DNA from: Arthrobacter woluwensis
GTDB lineage: Bacteria; Actinomycetota; Actinomycetes; Actinomycetales; Micrococcaceae
DNA: 64,000 bases
Assembly: GCF_900105345.1 (NCBI RefSeq)
Contig: NZ_FNSN01000003.1
Location: 1,488,001 to 1,552,000 of the forward strand
Direction of reading: 5' to 3'
The notes under the pieces are model-generated. The model saw only the letters and a program-made list of their open reading frames with translations. It searched no databases and was not told where the DNA came from. The first letter of the stretch is position 1; the number at the start of each line of letters is the position of its first letter. Positions 63,523 to 64,000 of this stretch are shown here, piece after piece. The translations under genes were made by a program, and so were the position numbers.

Positions 63523-63708
63523 GCGCGCGGGGAATCCACCCGCGGATCCTCTTCTTGGACCGTGTGTTTCGCGCGGCAAATTCCTTGCAAAAACTCGTGC
63601 TCCGCCCCATTGCGCGGTCATGAGCAGCCCAGGATGATCTGAAGGCCTGTGCTGTCAACCCAACCGTCCGGCTCCAGCCCGGACGCCATCGAGGGGGAAG
63701 GATCCTTC
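63523..63708 (+). promoter_or_regulatory. Leader region of rho
   Basis: About 186 nt between the thr terminator and rho. I see no small gene. The length and position allow a rho promoter and an untranslated leader, which in other bacteria carries autoregulation by Rho; no element is identified here. Confidence 0.35.
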
Positions 63709-64000
63709 GTGACTGAAACCACTGTCCTGACAACGGATGTGGACAAGACAAGCTCCGCTGCACCGGCAGCGAAGAGCAGCGGCCTGGCGGGCCTCAAGCT
63801 CGCCCAGCTGCAGGCGCTTGCCAGCCAGCTCGGCATCTCCGGGAGTTCCCGGATGCGCAAGGGCGACCTCGTGACCGCCATCTCCGACCACCAGCGTGGC
63901 TCCTCCGTCGCCGACCGCCCTGCCAAGGGTGAGGAAGCCGCCAAGGCGCCCGCCGCCACCAAGGCAAGCGCCGCCAAGGCGAACTCCGCCAAGACCGCCG
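63709..64000 (+). CDS. rho: Transcription termination factor Rho, N-terminal part
   Basis: The window ends inside this gene. 97 residues are visible from GTG 63709, which GGGGGAAGGA precedes. A short acidic/Thr-rich start is followed by the Rho N-terminal SAP-like domain (LAGLKLAQLQALASQLGISG, RMRKGDLVTAISDHQRG). Then an Ala/Lys-rich insert begins (AAKAPAATKASAAKANSA), as in the long N-terminal inserts of actinobacterial Rho. Its place after thrB is the usual actinobacterial order, supporting the call. Confidence 0.88.
   Translation, partial: MTETTVLTTDVDKTSSAAPAAKSSGLAGLKLAQLQALASQLGISGSSRMRKGDLVTAISDHQRGSSVADRPAKGEEAAKAPAATKASAAKANSAKTA

Overview
The window is 64 kb of high-GC actinobacterial chromosome. 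Gene content and order point to Micrococcaceae, Arthrobacter-like. Supporting signs are ftsEX followed by a LytM factor, smpB and ssrA, a fused Kgd-type 2-oxoglutarate dehydrogenase, an ECF sigma/ZAS anti-sigma pair of the SigH/RshA (SigR/RsrA) type, a 24-residue bS22-type protein, an actinobacterial SAM-IV riboswitch, and argS-lysA-hom-thrC-thrB-rho. The genus is inferred from family resemblance only. Most of the window is ordinary core chromosome; the one clear accessory insertion sits at the 3' end of ssrA.

Layout. 1-5.7 kb: end of a Tad-pilus-type gene, then prfB, ftsE, ftsX, a coiled-coil M23 hydrolase and smpB. 5.7-8.0 kb: tmRNA, then a lower-GC insert of about 1.8 kb bounded by a 25-bp direct repeat of the tmRNA 3' end and carrying one HIRAN-type gene. 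8.0-20.9 kb (minus strand): PAP2 protein, class A PBP, SRPBCC protein, membrane protein, mntR, mntH with twin operators, methyltransferase, a class V aminotransferase behind a SAM-IV riboswitch, hisN, rsgA, aroA, DoxX. 20.9-23.9 kb (plus): sigH-rshA, a secreted metzincin, the bS22-type gene. 23.9-30.1 kb (minus): padR and a DUF4097 gene behind a triple palindromic operator, a degenerate SGNH protein, kgd. 30.4-37 kb (plus): two CNNM/CorC-type membrane proteins and a zinc-uptake operon (znuA-znuC-znuB-MFS) behind a Zur-like box, facing zur. 37.5-49.2 kb: aldo/keto reductase, metallo-hydrolase, a divergent cysteine desulfhydrase/sulfurtransferase pair, a LysR-transporter-carbamoylase-amidase operon, alcohol dehydrogenase plus HIT protein, and a FabH-like synthase. 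49.3-56.7 kb: hrpA, tRNA-Arg(CCG) and a three-gene extracytosolic flavin module. 56.9-64 kb: argS-lysA-hom-thrC-thrB and the start of rho.

The cells' metal and redox control is well represented: Mn (mntR/mntH), Zn (zur/znu), thiol stress (sigH/rshA), SAM sensing and cysteine breakdown each appear with a visible regulatory site or a matched regulator. Structure not explained by genes includes the ssrA-borne insert, a pair of long intergenic palindromes whose arms differ by compensatory changes, a second palindrome type, and two candidate sigH starts each with its own promoter, as described for Streptomyces sigR. I saw no CRISPR array, rRNA operon, transposase or phage structural gene.
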